Source: Macrostomum hystrix (lineage: Eukaryota; Platyhelminthes; Macrostomidae). From it: a DNA stretch of 64,000 nucleotides. Positions 50,611-60,276 of this stretch are shown piece by piece; position 1 is the first letter of the stretch; each line of letters begins with the position of its first letter. The translations under genes were made by a program, and so were the position numbers. The notes beneath the pieces are model-generated. The model worked only from the letters and a program-made list of their open reading frames with translations, did no database searches and was not told the DNA's origin. Where the stretch lies: NCBI GenBank assembly GCA_950097015.1, contig CATNEN010000038.1, positions 21,533,001-21,597,000 on the forward strand, written 5' to 3'.

Positions 50611-51227
50611 AACACAACACCCTCTCTCTGAGACGCCTGCGTATTTTTAGCGTTGAGTTGCGTAACATGTAGGGATGTAATGCGCAATTGGTAATACAGG
50701 GTAATATTTTTGCCTTGTCGTGCACATGGGTCCCAATTTTTGCATGTTGGATCTGATTTTTACGACTTGTTTTTTTATTATTTGAAGTACTAATGCCCTC
50801 TTATGTTTGTCGGCTTTTGAGGCTTTAGCGTTTGAAGTTGAGTGTTGAGATTTCAAGCCTCGTGTTTTATAGTCTTCGCATTATAAAAAGCCTTCGCGTT
50901 TTATAGTGACGATTGCGTATCCTCTATTGCATTTAGTTCTTAGTGCTTTGTCCTTACGTTTTATCGCTAATGCCTGACAAAATAAGTGTTCTGGGGTGTG
51001 TACCGTGCTCTGTTTTACACTAGTAGCTGGAATATCCAATCAGCTGCTTTATCTGCTTCTTGCTTGCTATCTCATATCCCTATCCGAACAACCCATGCAT
51101 AAATTTTCGAGTATAAAGCCTTGAGGAAAGCAGATTTCAATCGTCTGCTCGTATATTCATATATTTTTAACCATGATTTTCAGTCTTCGCATCATCGCTT
51201 TACTTTCAATTTTCTTTATTTGCTAAG

Positions 51228-52561
51228 CAACCCACAATCGACGCATTTCTTTTTTTGAACTGTCGCCTGAATATTTTGAAGACTATAGTGATGAGTGCCT
51301 TGGCAAATCATTTCGCTGTCCCTATGGTGCTTGCGGGCAAATTCTGAGCAAGCTTTCAGCAAAGAACACTATTGAAAACCGTCGAGTTGTCTGGCTTTAT
51401 TATCAGCGTAAAATTGTCGGTAAGTCAAAATCTTCTGTTTCGAAAAGTAAGAAAACAGCTTTTCATAAATCTGCTGTTGTAAGATCCACTCGAGGTGCTG
51501 TTGCTGCTTCTGTTGTGCCTGCCCGTGGTGCTGTTGCTGCTTCTGTTGTGCCTGCCCGTCGTGCTGTTGCTGCTTCTGTTGTGCCTGCCCGTGGTGCTGT
51601 TGCTGCTTCTGTTGTGCCTGCCCGTCGTGCTGTTTCTGCTTCTGTTGTGCCTGCCCGTGGTGCTGTTGCTGCTTTTGTTGTGCCTGCTCGTCGTGCTGTT
51701 TCTGCTTCTGTTGTGCCTGCCCGTCGTGCTGTTGCTGCTTCTGTTTTGCCTGCTCGTCGTGCTGTTGCTGCTTCTGTTTTGCCTGCCCGTCGTGCTGTTG
51801 CTGCTTCTGTTTTGCTTCCTCGTCATGCTGTCGCTGCTTCTGTTGTGCCTGCCCGTCGTGCTGTTGCTGCTTCTGTTGTGCCTGCCCGTCGTGCTGTTGC
51901 TGCTTCTGTTGTGCCTGCCCGTGGTGCTGTTGCTGCTTCTGTTGTGCCTGGCCGTGGAGCTGTTGCTGCTTCTGTTTTGCCTGCTCGTCGTGCTGTTGCT
52001 GCTTCTGTTGTGCCTGCCCGGGGTGCTGTTGCTGCTTCTGTTGTGCCTGCTCGTCGTGCTGTTGCCGCTTATGTGGGGCCTGCTCATGGAAGTGATGATG
52101 CTGGTGGTGATGATGCTGGGAGTGATGATGTTGGGAGTGATGATATGAGTGTTTCTGGGAGTAATAATGCTGGCAGTGATGATGCTGGGAGTGATGATGC
52201 TGGGAGTGATGATGTTGGGAGTGATGATATGAGTGTTTCTGGGAGTAATAATGCTGGCAGTGATGATGCTGGGAGTGATGATGCTGGGAGTGATGATGTT
52301 GGGAGTGATGATATGAGTGTTTCTGGGAGTAATAAGGCTGGCAGTGATGATGCTGGGAGTGACGATTCAGAAGTAAGGGATTGTACTAATGCTGAAGTTG
52401 CTGTTGATTTCGAGAGTGGTGCAAGCGGATCAATAACAAATTTAGTTTTTCATTTTCGAATAGCTTGGAGCCAGTGGAAAAATAACTTTTTTATCAGGCG
52501 GGGAGAAAAAATGCATTCGCTATGTCAGAGAAACGCTTTTTGGTTGCTAAAGCATTCGTGA
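51228..52561 (+). CDS. N-terminal coding region of the MULE-like element
   Basis: Frame open from 51227 to the TGA at 52559-52561. No ATG precedes the repeats, but AG at 51226-51227 after a pyrimidine-rich stretch could be a splice acceptor. The first part reads FFELSPEYFEDYSDECLGKS and RCPYGACGQIL, followed by a Lys/Ser-rich run. From about 51500 to 52080 it is 33-bp repeats (PARRAVAASVV), and from about 52085 to 52360 acidic GSDDAGSDD repeats. The end (FHFRIAWSQWKNNFFIRRGE) is unrecognised. The minus-strand and alternate-frame ORFs over the repeats are artefacts. It is uncertain whether this part joins the transposase by splicing or was separated by a frameshift near 52560. Confidence 0.5.
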
Positions 52562-52589
52562 AAATTATCGACAATATTGTTCTTCGAAT

Positions 52590-53969
52590 GTGGAAGCAAG
52601 TAACTGTGTTCTTAAATTTAAGAATCGATATGTGAACTTTCCAAATCTCAGAGCACAAAAGCCAAAATATTTCGTAAAACAGGTCGCATTATGCCAGCAT
52701 CCCGCATGCAAAATAGTACACGATTTTAGAATTATAGATTTTCCAACTGAAAATGAGCCTGTGGAGGTAGTTGTTAATTCTAAAGGTGAGAAGAATCATA
52801 ATCATCCAACGATGTCTAGAATGACGCCATTAGAATCAGAAAGGATAGTAAAACTAGTTGAAACTGAAGCACCAACTGATGTACATGATAGACTACTCTC
52901 GGAAATGACAGATAAAGAGATAAAGGAAATTGATTTTTCTCGATCAAAAAATTTGGATGCCATTCGGCGGGTAAACGCGAAGCGGTTGGTTGCCGCAGAA
53001 GAACGGCTGCATAAAAATGTTGAAGTCGAAATTGCTGCTTTGCAACGAATACTGAGCGAAACAGACACAGAGAGTAAGAGTATACGCGGATACATTCAAG
53101 CTGTGTCTCGCCATCCATTTCATGTACATCTGTTCCTCGAAAGACAGCTTAGACTTGTTACAAGTAGGCCGCAGTGTGTTTTACATCTAGATGCCACTGG
53201 AAGCATTTTCAAGAGAATGAATTTCGCAGGTAGCCAAATATTTCTTTACTCGCTGACAATGCCCTCCGATAACGGTCAGACGCGTGGTGTGCCTGTGGCC
53301 GAAATGATAACAAGTGAGCATAGGACCAAATCAATCCAACACTTTTTGTTTTCTGTCCGCGCAGATTTGGCCACACTAGCAAGCAGTACTATTATGTCGC
53401 ATGACTATTTACCCGCTGTCATCGTCACGGACTTCTCTTGGGCTATGTTACATTCGGTATGCCAGTCATTTGGCACCAGCTTAGAGCAATACCTTATTGA
53501 TACGCATTGTGCGTTACGCATGGGGAAACAAATCAAGTACACGATTCCATTCATTTGCACAAATCACGTAATCCGTGCGTTCATTAATGGCATACAACTA
53601 AAGTCTAAAACTGCGGAAGGTAAAGCTATGCGGGAATTATTTATTAGCGCATTTGTCTTTTTATTGCATCAGGAGACTTTTGAAGCGTTTGAAACTACCT
53701 TGAGTCTCACTGTAGATACATTTTTAGGGCAGCGAGATCCGAAAGAATTAAGATCAGCGATTAACAATTGGGAAACTGAGCCCGTGGACGAAGAATATTC
53801 GCTCTACAACGACGATGAAATAAATAACGATAAGGAAGAGCAGGCCGAAAGTTCTCGATTTGCTTCTCTGCGCGAAGGCTCTCCGTACATTTTTCTTTTC
53901 AAGTCCCGACAGGCAAGTATTGACATGCTAAGAGCGACAGTTTCAAACAAATTAATCTGTCCCGTTTAA
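52590..53969 (+). CDS. MULE-like DDE transposase with FLYWCH/WRKY-type zinc motif
   Basis: 459 residues counted from GTG at 52590; the frame is open upstream to 52551 and there is no near ATG, so the true start is unknown. The N-terminal part has a C-x4-C-x(n)-H-x-H zinc motif (ALCQHPACKIV, then GEKNHNHP), as in WRKY/FLYWCH-type DNA-binding domains of MULE transposases. The core has VLHLDATGSIF (first Asp), VIVTDFSWAML (second Asp) and FICTNHV, which fits the CxxH insert before the third acidic residue. The C-terminal part is acidic (NDDEINNDKEEQAE). The frame ends artificially at a 14-bp tandem duplication (TTAATCTGTCC at 53952 and 53966), after which the protease domain continues in another frame. 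It would cut and move the element in the nucleus. Confidence 0.72.
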   Translation: MEASNCVLKFKNRYVNFPNLRAQKPKYFVKQVALCQHPACKIVHDFRIIDFPTENEPVEVVVNSKGEKNHNHPTMSRMTPLESERIVKLVETEAPTDVHDRLLSEMTDKEIKEIDFSRSKNLDAIRRVNAKRLVAAEERLHKNVEVEIAALQRILSETDTESKSIRGYIQAVSRHPFHVHLFLERQLRLVTSRPQCVLHLDATGSIFKRMNFAGSQIFLYSLTMPSDNGQTRGVPVAEMITSEHRTKSIQHFLFSVRADLATLASSTIMSHDYLPAVIVTDFSWAMLHSVCQSFGTSLEQYLIDTHCALRMGKQIKYTIPFICTNHVIRAFINGIQLKSKTAEGKAMRELFISAFVFLLHQETFEAFETTLSLTVDTFLGQRDPKELRSAINNWETEPVDEEYSLYNDDEINNDKEEQAESSRFASLREGSPYIFLFKSRQASIDMLRATVSNKLICPV

Positions 53970-54523
53970 TCTGTCCGATTCTTCAGAACGACCACTTCTA
54001 CTTAGTCTATATTGACACAACACGCAAAGAACTAGCTGTCCTAGACACAAAACCTATCTCAGATAAGTCGATACCAAAACATTTTATAAAACTATGGCAA
54101 AACTTAATCAAAAGCACCACCAGTATTCGCGAAGACAAGCCAGAAATTTTAAGTACGTATAAAAATAAATTAATGTTGAGATCATTGCAGTCTGATGGTC
54201 TGTGGTGTATTTGCTGTCTGTACGCGAAAGTTCTAGTAACATCCGTTGATACCGAGTTCCGAGCTTTGTGCTTTCCAACAACGGAGGGATTTCTTAACAG
54301 AGCTCGAATCTGCATCTGGAAAGACTTGGAAAGAGAAAATGAAGAATCCACCAACTCGTGCGTTCGCTGTCATGAAGCTGAACCCAGTGCGACTGGAACT
54401 TGGGTGCAATGTGATCTTTGTGATTCCTGGCTGCACCATGAGTGTGCATCGAAAGATATGCACCAGCGCCAAGCGTCCAACGGCTACATCTGCTGCTGTG
54501 CCGAGTACGCAGCAACGCGATAG
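53966..54523 (+). CDS. Ulp1/SENP-like cysteine protease domain plus PHD finger (C-terminal part of the transposon protein)
   Basis: Open from 53966 to the stop at 54521-54523. The protease triad is visible: His in NDHFYLVYID, Asp in LAVLDTK, and Gln...Cys in LQSDGLWCICCLYA, which matches the Q-x-x-G-x-x-C spacing of C48 peptidases. The glycine after the Cys is replaced by Ile. A PHD-type zinc finger follows: CVRCHEAEPS, then WVQCDLCDSWLHHEC and a last CCCAE pair. C48 proteases process SUMO-like modifiers; PHD fingers read histone tails. Together they could modify or target the transposase at chromatin, which is inference. The frame was joined to the transposase before the 14-bp duplication. 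Confidence 0.72.
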   Translation, partial: LICPILQNDHFYLVYIDTTRKELAVLDTKPISDKSIPKHFIKLWQNLIKSTTSIREDKPEILSTYKNKLMLRSLQSDGLWCICCLYAKVLVTSVDTEFRALCFPTTEGFLNRARICIWKDLERENEESTNSCVRCHEAEPSATGTWVQCDLCDSWLHHECASKDMHQRQASNGYICCCAEYAATR

Positions 54524-54984
54524 CTGGATGGATGCACCAAGAAGTGCAGCGAAAAAATAAACTAATTACTAAGAGCTACCTGCTTAAAAATAAAATGTCA
54601 ATTCTGTAGATTTTGTTATAACAACAAGTCAATTCTGTGAAAAATTATAGCACCGCTTTGCAATGCAAAACTGTGAATAATCTAAGCTGCAAAATATTGT
54701 AAGGCTTATGTAAAATAGTGGCCTTTGTGTGACACAGAAACACTAAAACGAACAAAAAGCATAAAAAATAAACAAAAATCTTCTAAAAAACGAACTAAAA
54801 ATATATTAAAGACTTTGTGAAAAACTCTGCCTCAGCCAGTCCCAAGCCTGGTTTCAAAAAGAGGAGGGCTCACGAAAAATATACCAGAAGCAAATCTTAA
54901 ATTATATTTAGTAAAATCAAACACAAAATACTACAAAAAATACAGACTACAGAAACAATAGCTCCTTCTAAACCTCATTTTTCA

Positions 54985-55659
54985 GCTTCTTCAGAAAACT
55001 TCAGAAATTTTAGAGCCGTGTTCACAGATAATGTTTCCTTCCAGATCTGAGTTTTCAGCTTCTTTTGACGACCAGATTCAGTGAGGTGACGAAAAGTACT
55101 TTTAAAATGGGAGATATCAGAGTGGGGGGACTCGAGGGTCTTCAACTCCGAGACGCGACTAGTCAGGGCTCTGAAATTTTACAGCCGTGTTCACAGATAA
55201 TGTTTCCTTCTTTATCTTTGCTCTCAGCTGTATATGTTGTACGAGTAATAATCCTGCGAAGCGCAAAAGTGAGGTTATATTTTTAGTTTTATTTGCTGAA
55301 CTTTACGATGATTATAAAAAAAAGAAATTATACAAACATACTCAGTGAGGTGAGTTTTGAGTTGTGATTTTAGTAGTTGCGATTTTCATTAAAACGGATT
55401 TTGTGTTCGTTTACTTAGTTGGATGAGCAAATTTGTTTTATTCTATGAAAAAAAATATATTTGTAAAGTTAACGTTTTTGTGTGTGTTGTGCGCAAGTCC
55501 GTCGATATTAATTAATTTTATTCGCAATAATAATATTTTCGGACCGATATATAAGTATTTCATCGGTTAGAAGTCTTTTTATTGGTTGCTTGTCTATTTT
55601 TTGTTGGCTATAACATAAATTTTTTCTGGTACTGGTTCTGGTACTGGTTCTGGTACTGG
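54985..55659 (-). repeat. right terminal inverted repeat region
   Basis: Reverse complement of the left end: AACATTATCTGTGAACACGG reversed at about 55017-55036 and again near 55184, then the outer TIR to the CCAGTACC tip. Fewer 170-bp blocks than at the left. Confidence 0.85.
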
Positions 55660-56144
55660 CCGATCCCTTATGAGAGAAGGCTGAGTCAGCGAAACAGCGA
55701 CATATGACGGTATGGCAGTACTGGCAGCGCAGCTTTTCCTTGCTGTGCTGTTGAGCTAGGCATGTCTCAGAGCACGTGGCGGTCGTGCTAACGAATGCGC
55801 ATAGGCTGGACATGTTTGTGGATCACAGGCGGGTACGTAGGCAGGCTTGTAACCACGCTCTGCTACCAAATTGTCAGGCAGTGATGCTGCTGCTGTGGTA
55901 AGGTAGAAAGTTTCTCTTTTGGAGCAAAGCCCCGCGCTAGCTTTATTGATAATACGAGTTATAGAGTACAGTGGATCCTTAGAGTTTGTCTATGGTTCAA
56001 ACGTAGCGAACGAGAATTGGAGAAGACTAATGTAAATGAATATCTATGAATATATAAAGATTGCGTACTTGTAATAGCATATGGAGGATTCGGGAATCCG
56101 ACAGGCTGGGGGCGGAACGATTAACAGTTGGAGGATTCGGGAAT

Positions 56145-56270
56145 CCGACAGAAGGGTTGCGACCCACAAATCTTTGGACTGAACAACAGTCATCAGATGC
56201 GTCGCGTGATCTGCAGCTATGCTGTCGGTTGCAAATCTCGCATAGAGGCCAGGTGTAGAACATTATCGTA
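56145..56270 (+). mobile_element. SINE family 1, 5'-truncated copy
   Basis: TGGACTGAACAACAGTCATC, CTATGCTGTCGGTTGCAAAT and GGCCAGGTGTA match the 3' third of the copy at 7515-7805. Just upstream, GAGGATTCGGGAATCCGACA occurs twice about 44 bp apart. Confidence 0.65.
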
Positions 56271-56345
56271 ATCAATATTATTGTTATTAGTCGAACAGGC
56301 AATCGATAGTGAACTTTTCTCTTTAACTGTAATTGTTTGGGGTCA

Positions 56346-56425
56346 CTTTCTACTCAAAAGTACTGTAGAATGGCACCAATGTCAGCTTTCTACTCAAAAG
56401 TACTGTAGAATGGCACCAATGTCAG
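56346..56425. repeat. 40-bp perfect tandem duplication
   Basis: Two identical consecutive 40-bp copies starting CTTTCTACTCAAAAGTACTG at 56346 and 56386. The lack of divergence suggests a recent event. Confidence 0.9.
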
Positions 56426-56539
56426 ACAAAGTGAACTGACGCGAACAGCCCGAGAAAACTACAAGTTGGCTATCAGCTCATTAGAACATAAATTTATCTG
56501 AATACATTGCTGCTTTAATTATCACATGACTTTGGGCTC

Positions 56540-57960
56540 TAAGCCTACTTTATTATTTTGCACTATAAGGATCCAATTGTTTCCAAAATTTTCCTTCCAG
56601 AGCAGCAGCACGCGGCAGGAGCTTCACCTCCAGCAGCAGCTGAGCGCAGGATGGAGCGCCAACTCCAGCGGCAGCGAAGCAGCGCGCGGCAGCAGCTTCA
56701 CCTTCGATCTCTGTGATGCCTGGATTCACAGTCGATGCGCCGATTCCGAATTATTGATTCGTCATCAATCTGGTGCCTTTGTGTCTTGCTGCACTAATTG
56801 ATCGAGTCTTCGGCGTTTTGGCTCAGGCCTCAGCACCGCGAGTCACATTCGCTTTCGTATCAATAGCTTTTCCTAATCAATTTTTTGTTGAAGTGCCACA
56901 GATTAAAACCGTTGCATATTGAGTGGTACCATGCTAAACTATACTTAGTAGTATATAGATTTCATTTCTTATGCACAAATGTATTTTCTTATTTTGCAAG
57001 CTTGCTCACCAAGAAGGTTAATGGCTCATCAGTTATTGTACCTGTATTTTGCCGTTTATTCGCTGTTTCTCATTCCATTTTTATATGTGTGCATCATATA
57101 GCTTCAGTAGTAACAGTTGCTCATTTTGCTTACATAGCTAAAAAACAATTATTTTCGAATTGGTCTGTATAGGACTCAACTCACCAACAGCTTTGACATT
57201 CTCCAGTCATAGCCAACAGATCCCTGACCAAGCATGTGTTGAATGAAAATAGATTATTAGGCAGGCAGTTTCCAACAAAGAAAACTACCATGCTAGTCAT
57301 AGAAGGTAGCTTTTTATGATTAGCGTAGTCGACTAGAATATGTAAATTTTCTACTTAGCAAATTAAACTTTAGCGAAATATGAAAAAAAAATTTTTTTTT
57401 CATTTCAGTTCACAACTAAAAATGAGCAAACTATTGTTAATAAATGTGTTTAAAACTCTAAGCAGCTATGCTTTGTGATCATAGCATAATACGAATAAAA
57501 AACTTTGTGAGTAACTTCGCCAAAGTCGGTCCCAAGCCAGATTGAAAAAGAAGGAGGGTGCACATATGCCTAAATTACTGCAATTACCAATAATTAACTC
57601 TGCCAACAAAATACTTCCAAACCCTTCTGCACCATTCACAAACCTTCAGAACCCTGACACATCTTTGTCCCGGCATTTTCAACGAACCTTTCACACTTTT
57701 TAAAGGGTCGTCATGGCTGGGGTGGGGAGACACACTTTAAGGGTCCACTGCTCCGGCGCTGGATGCTGTAGGAAGCTGAAATTGCACGTGCTTCATCTAC
57801 AGCCATGGCAGTTAATATTTTTCTTTGTTACGACCCTTTGTTTTAACTTTTTTTTCCGGTACTGGTACTGTTACTGGTACTGGAAAATAGGACGTGTCGC
57901 ACGTATATATTTTCATTACTAGTACCAGTTACCAGGATCAGTACCAGCGAACTGTAATCA
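56540..57960 (+). pseudogene. decayed relative of the MULE-Ulp1-PHD element (3' part)
   Basis: A PHD-finger remnant (FDLCDAWIHSRCADSELLIR, then FVSCC) ends at 56801 and aligns with CDLCDSWLHHECAS of the element at 49519-55659. Downstream, CCCAAGCCAGATTGAAAAAG near 57530 matches CCCAAGCCTGGTTTCAAAAA near 54842. Near 57855 a CCGGTACTGGTACTGTTACT stretch resembles the reverse-complemented element tip. The first half of the PHD domain is replaced by a CAG/GCAGC-rich run. The transposase is absent. Confidence 0.6.
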
Positions 57961-58550
57961 ATTAATTGCTTCAATTTACTAGTGAACTAAACTATTTCAA
58001 CAGAGGGTCTCAATAAAAAACACAAAATGGCCATACATAATTCAAAAATATCCACAAAAATATAATAAACAAAACAAAAAATCCGGAAACGAAAACATCT
58101 TTAAATCAGAGATCATACAAGCAAAAGAATAAAATACTCGGTGCGTAGGCCTAACTCTGCGAAAACTTTGATTTACAGCTTTGAAATTAAAATCACTGGG
58201 AGTAAAAATGTGAGCCATTATTCCGACATGGACAAGCTTGTGAGGTCTAATTCTCTACTTGAAACGACTAAGATATATTCTTAAAACTTGTTCTGAAGTC
58301 CTCGTCGAATGAGATGATCATGATGCTTCTTGGATCGCAAAGCTTTATTGTTCATTTGAAGAAATTCATTTGCAGACGCTTAATCCTTTATTTTATCCCC
58401 CACAAATCTTGGGGACTGCCTAGTCTGTTGCTAATCCACATGGTGTCATTGTGACGTAAGTCTTTGTTCAGAGATCTTAAAGACAATAGGCTTTAAACTA
58501 GGGTGGTGCGATAGTATACGCCTTGTTGGACCCGAGAAGTCAACTTTCTA

Positions 58551-59889
58551 CGAGGGCTATCCCAAAAATAAGTTTCGCTGCATTATAAACTTTCTTAAGT
58601 ACATTTTTGGCAAACGCGGTTAGTCATTCCTGAATCTATATGTCTATGGCAAAAGGCACCAAAAGTTTTAAAGCAAATGCAGTCTCACAAGCTGCAGGGC
58701 ATCAAGTTAAACACAGCTTCGTTTGCAAAGATGGCCACTTCGGCTTCGTTCACACGATACGACGCCAGAAACATCATCAATTTTTCAGTTTTGGCTGGCA
58801 AATCAACATCAGAGATTCATGAAGAGCTTAGACAAGTTCTGAAAGAAGATGCCCCATCAATTCAAACGGTTCGGAAATGGGTCCGTGAAGTTCAAGGAGG
58901 CAGGCTGTCGATGGAAGACAAAGAGCGGTCTGGAAGGCCAAGAACAGCCACCACTGATGCAAATGCAGAGCGTGTCAAAGCTCTGTTGACAGCAGATTGA
59001 CTTGCAATGAGATCGAGGACCTCCTGGACATTCCTCACAGCACAGTGCATCGCATTCTTACCGAGCAGCTGAACATGCAGAAGATCTTCGCAAAGTGGGT
59101 GCCTCATCTCCTGACTGAGGACCAAATGAAGGAGAGGGTGACCCTGGCGCAAGAGCACATTCGACGGTTTAATCGAGAGGGAATTGCAACTTTCTCAGCA
59201 GAATTGTGACAGGAGACGAGACATGGGTCTACGAGTGGGATCCTGAGCTCAAGCGCCAGTCAGCACAGTGGCTTCCAAGGGGATCAGCGAGTCCTGAGAA
59301 GGTTCAACGGAAGCAGAGCTCCTTGAAGGTGATGCACATAGTCTTCTTTGACATCCATGGGGTCCTGGTGGACTGGCCAGTGCCAATCGGCACCAAGGTG
59401 AATGCAGAATATTACCGATGGGTACTGCAAGAAAAATTGAGGCGAGCCATCAGGAAAAAGCGGCCTGGTTTGCTGGAGAGAGGCGTGATTTTCACCACGA
59501 CAACACACTGTGCACCGCGCCAGAAGAGTGAAGGAGCTCCTGGAGTCCTGGAACTGGGAGGTCCTGGCACAGCCACGCTATTCACCTGATTTGGCTCCAG
59601 CGGACTTCTGTATATTTCCCAGAATGAAGGAGAGCCTTCGTGGACAACGTTTTGCCTCTGTGGAGCAGATAAACAACAATGCTTCATCAGCTTTGCGGCA
59701 TCTGGCAACCGGCGGCTGCGATGCTGCCTTTCAAGCGTGGGTACGGCGCTGGCAAAAGTGCGTGTACATTGGCGGCAAATTTGTGGAGTAACTATGAACT
59801 GTTTTTGACTACTGTTAAAGTTTTAAGACTTTCCTTCAAACTGTTCGCTTTTTATTGTTGACCGAAACTCACTTTTGGGATAGCCGTAG
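58551..59889 (+). mobile_element. mariner element, decayed but full-length
   Basis: Left TIR CGAGGGCTATCCCAAAAATA (58551) and right TIR, reversed, GGCTATCCCAAAAGTGAGTT (ends about 59889); both continue TTTCG-type sequence. Target TA is visible on both sides. The last bases of the right TIR have lost a few nucleotides (GCCGTAG) and run straight into a 27-bp minisatellite. Confidence 0.88.
58731..59791 (+). pseudogene. mariner transposase pseudogene
   Basis: From ATG 58731 (MATSASFTRYDARN) to TAA after GGKFVE. Family landmarks appear in order across three reading frames: IQTVRKWVREVQGG, SGRPRTATTD, STVHRILTEQLNM, KWVPHLLTEDQ, first Asp in VTGDETWVYEWDPE, second Asp in HHDN, and third in RYSPDLAPADFCIF (mariner D34D type). 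At least three frameshifts, near 58995, 59195 and 59490, prevent a functional product. It is a different subfamily from the element at 21232, as the TIRs differ. Confidence 0.88.
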
Positions 59890-60276
59890 CCTGTAGGTAG
59901 GGGGCCGTAGCCGTAGCCTGTAGGTAGGGGGCCGTAGCCGTAGCCTGTAGGTAGGGGGCCGTAGCCGTAGCCTGTAGGTAGGGGGCCGTAGCCGTAGCCT
60001 GTAGGTAGGGGGCCGTAGCCGTAGCCTGTAGGTAGGGGGCCGTAGCCGTAGCCTGTAGGTAGGGGGCCGTAGCCGTAGCCTGTAGGTAGGGGGCCGTAGC
60101 CGTAGCCTGTAGGTAGGGGGCCGTAGCCGTAGCCTGTAGGTAGGGGGCCGTAGCCGTAGCCTGTAGGTAGGGGGCCGTAGCCGTAGCCTGTAGGTAGGGG
60201 GCCGTAGCCGTAGCCTGTAGGTAGGGGGCCGTAGCCGTAGCCTGTAGGTAGGGGGCCGTAGCCGTAGCCTGTAGGT
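59882..60276. repeat. 27-bp minisatellite grown at a mariner end
   Basis: About 14-15 nearly identical 27-bp units containing GCCGTAGCCGTAGCCTGTAG and GTAGGGG. The first GCCGTAG is the tip of the mariner right TIR. Because 27 is nine codons, all three minus-strand frames stay open for about 150 codons (PTGYGYGPL and others); these are artefacts. Confidence 0.93.

Larger units (their letters stand above)
49519..55659 (+). mobile_element. ~6.1-kb MULE-like DNA transposon with long terminal inverted repeats
   Basis: The tips are CCAGTACCAGAACC repeats at the left (from 49519) and their reverse complement at the right (to 55659). About 490 bp of outer TIR matches in reverse (49519-50010 against 55180-55659), for example CTTGCGCACAACACAC and TTTGCTCATCCAACT. 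Inside this is a roughly 170-bp subterminal block, repeated almost four times at the left (starts near 49981, 50151, 50321, 50491) and about 1.5 times at the right (54990-55210). Coding DNA at 51228-54523 encodes a DDE-type transposase, an Ulp1-like protease and a PHD finger. No exact target duplication was visible next to the tips; MULEs normally make 8-10 bp. Confidence 0.82.

Noticed and set aside
51425-52148. Minus-strand Ser/Asn/Arg-rich frame and plus-strand Leu-rich frame
   Set aside because: Alternate frames of the 33-bp repeats inside the transposon coding region.
55508-55813. 101-residue minus-strand frame with many cysteines just outside the right TIR
   Set aside because: It crosses the transposon end and its Cys spacing matches no domain I know; it might be part of a host exon interrupted by the insertion, but nothing confirms this.
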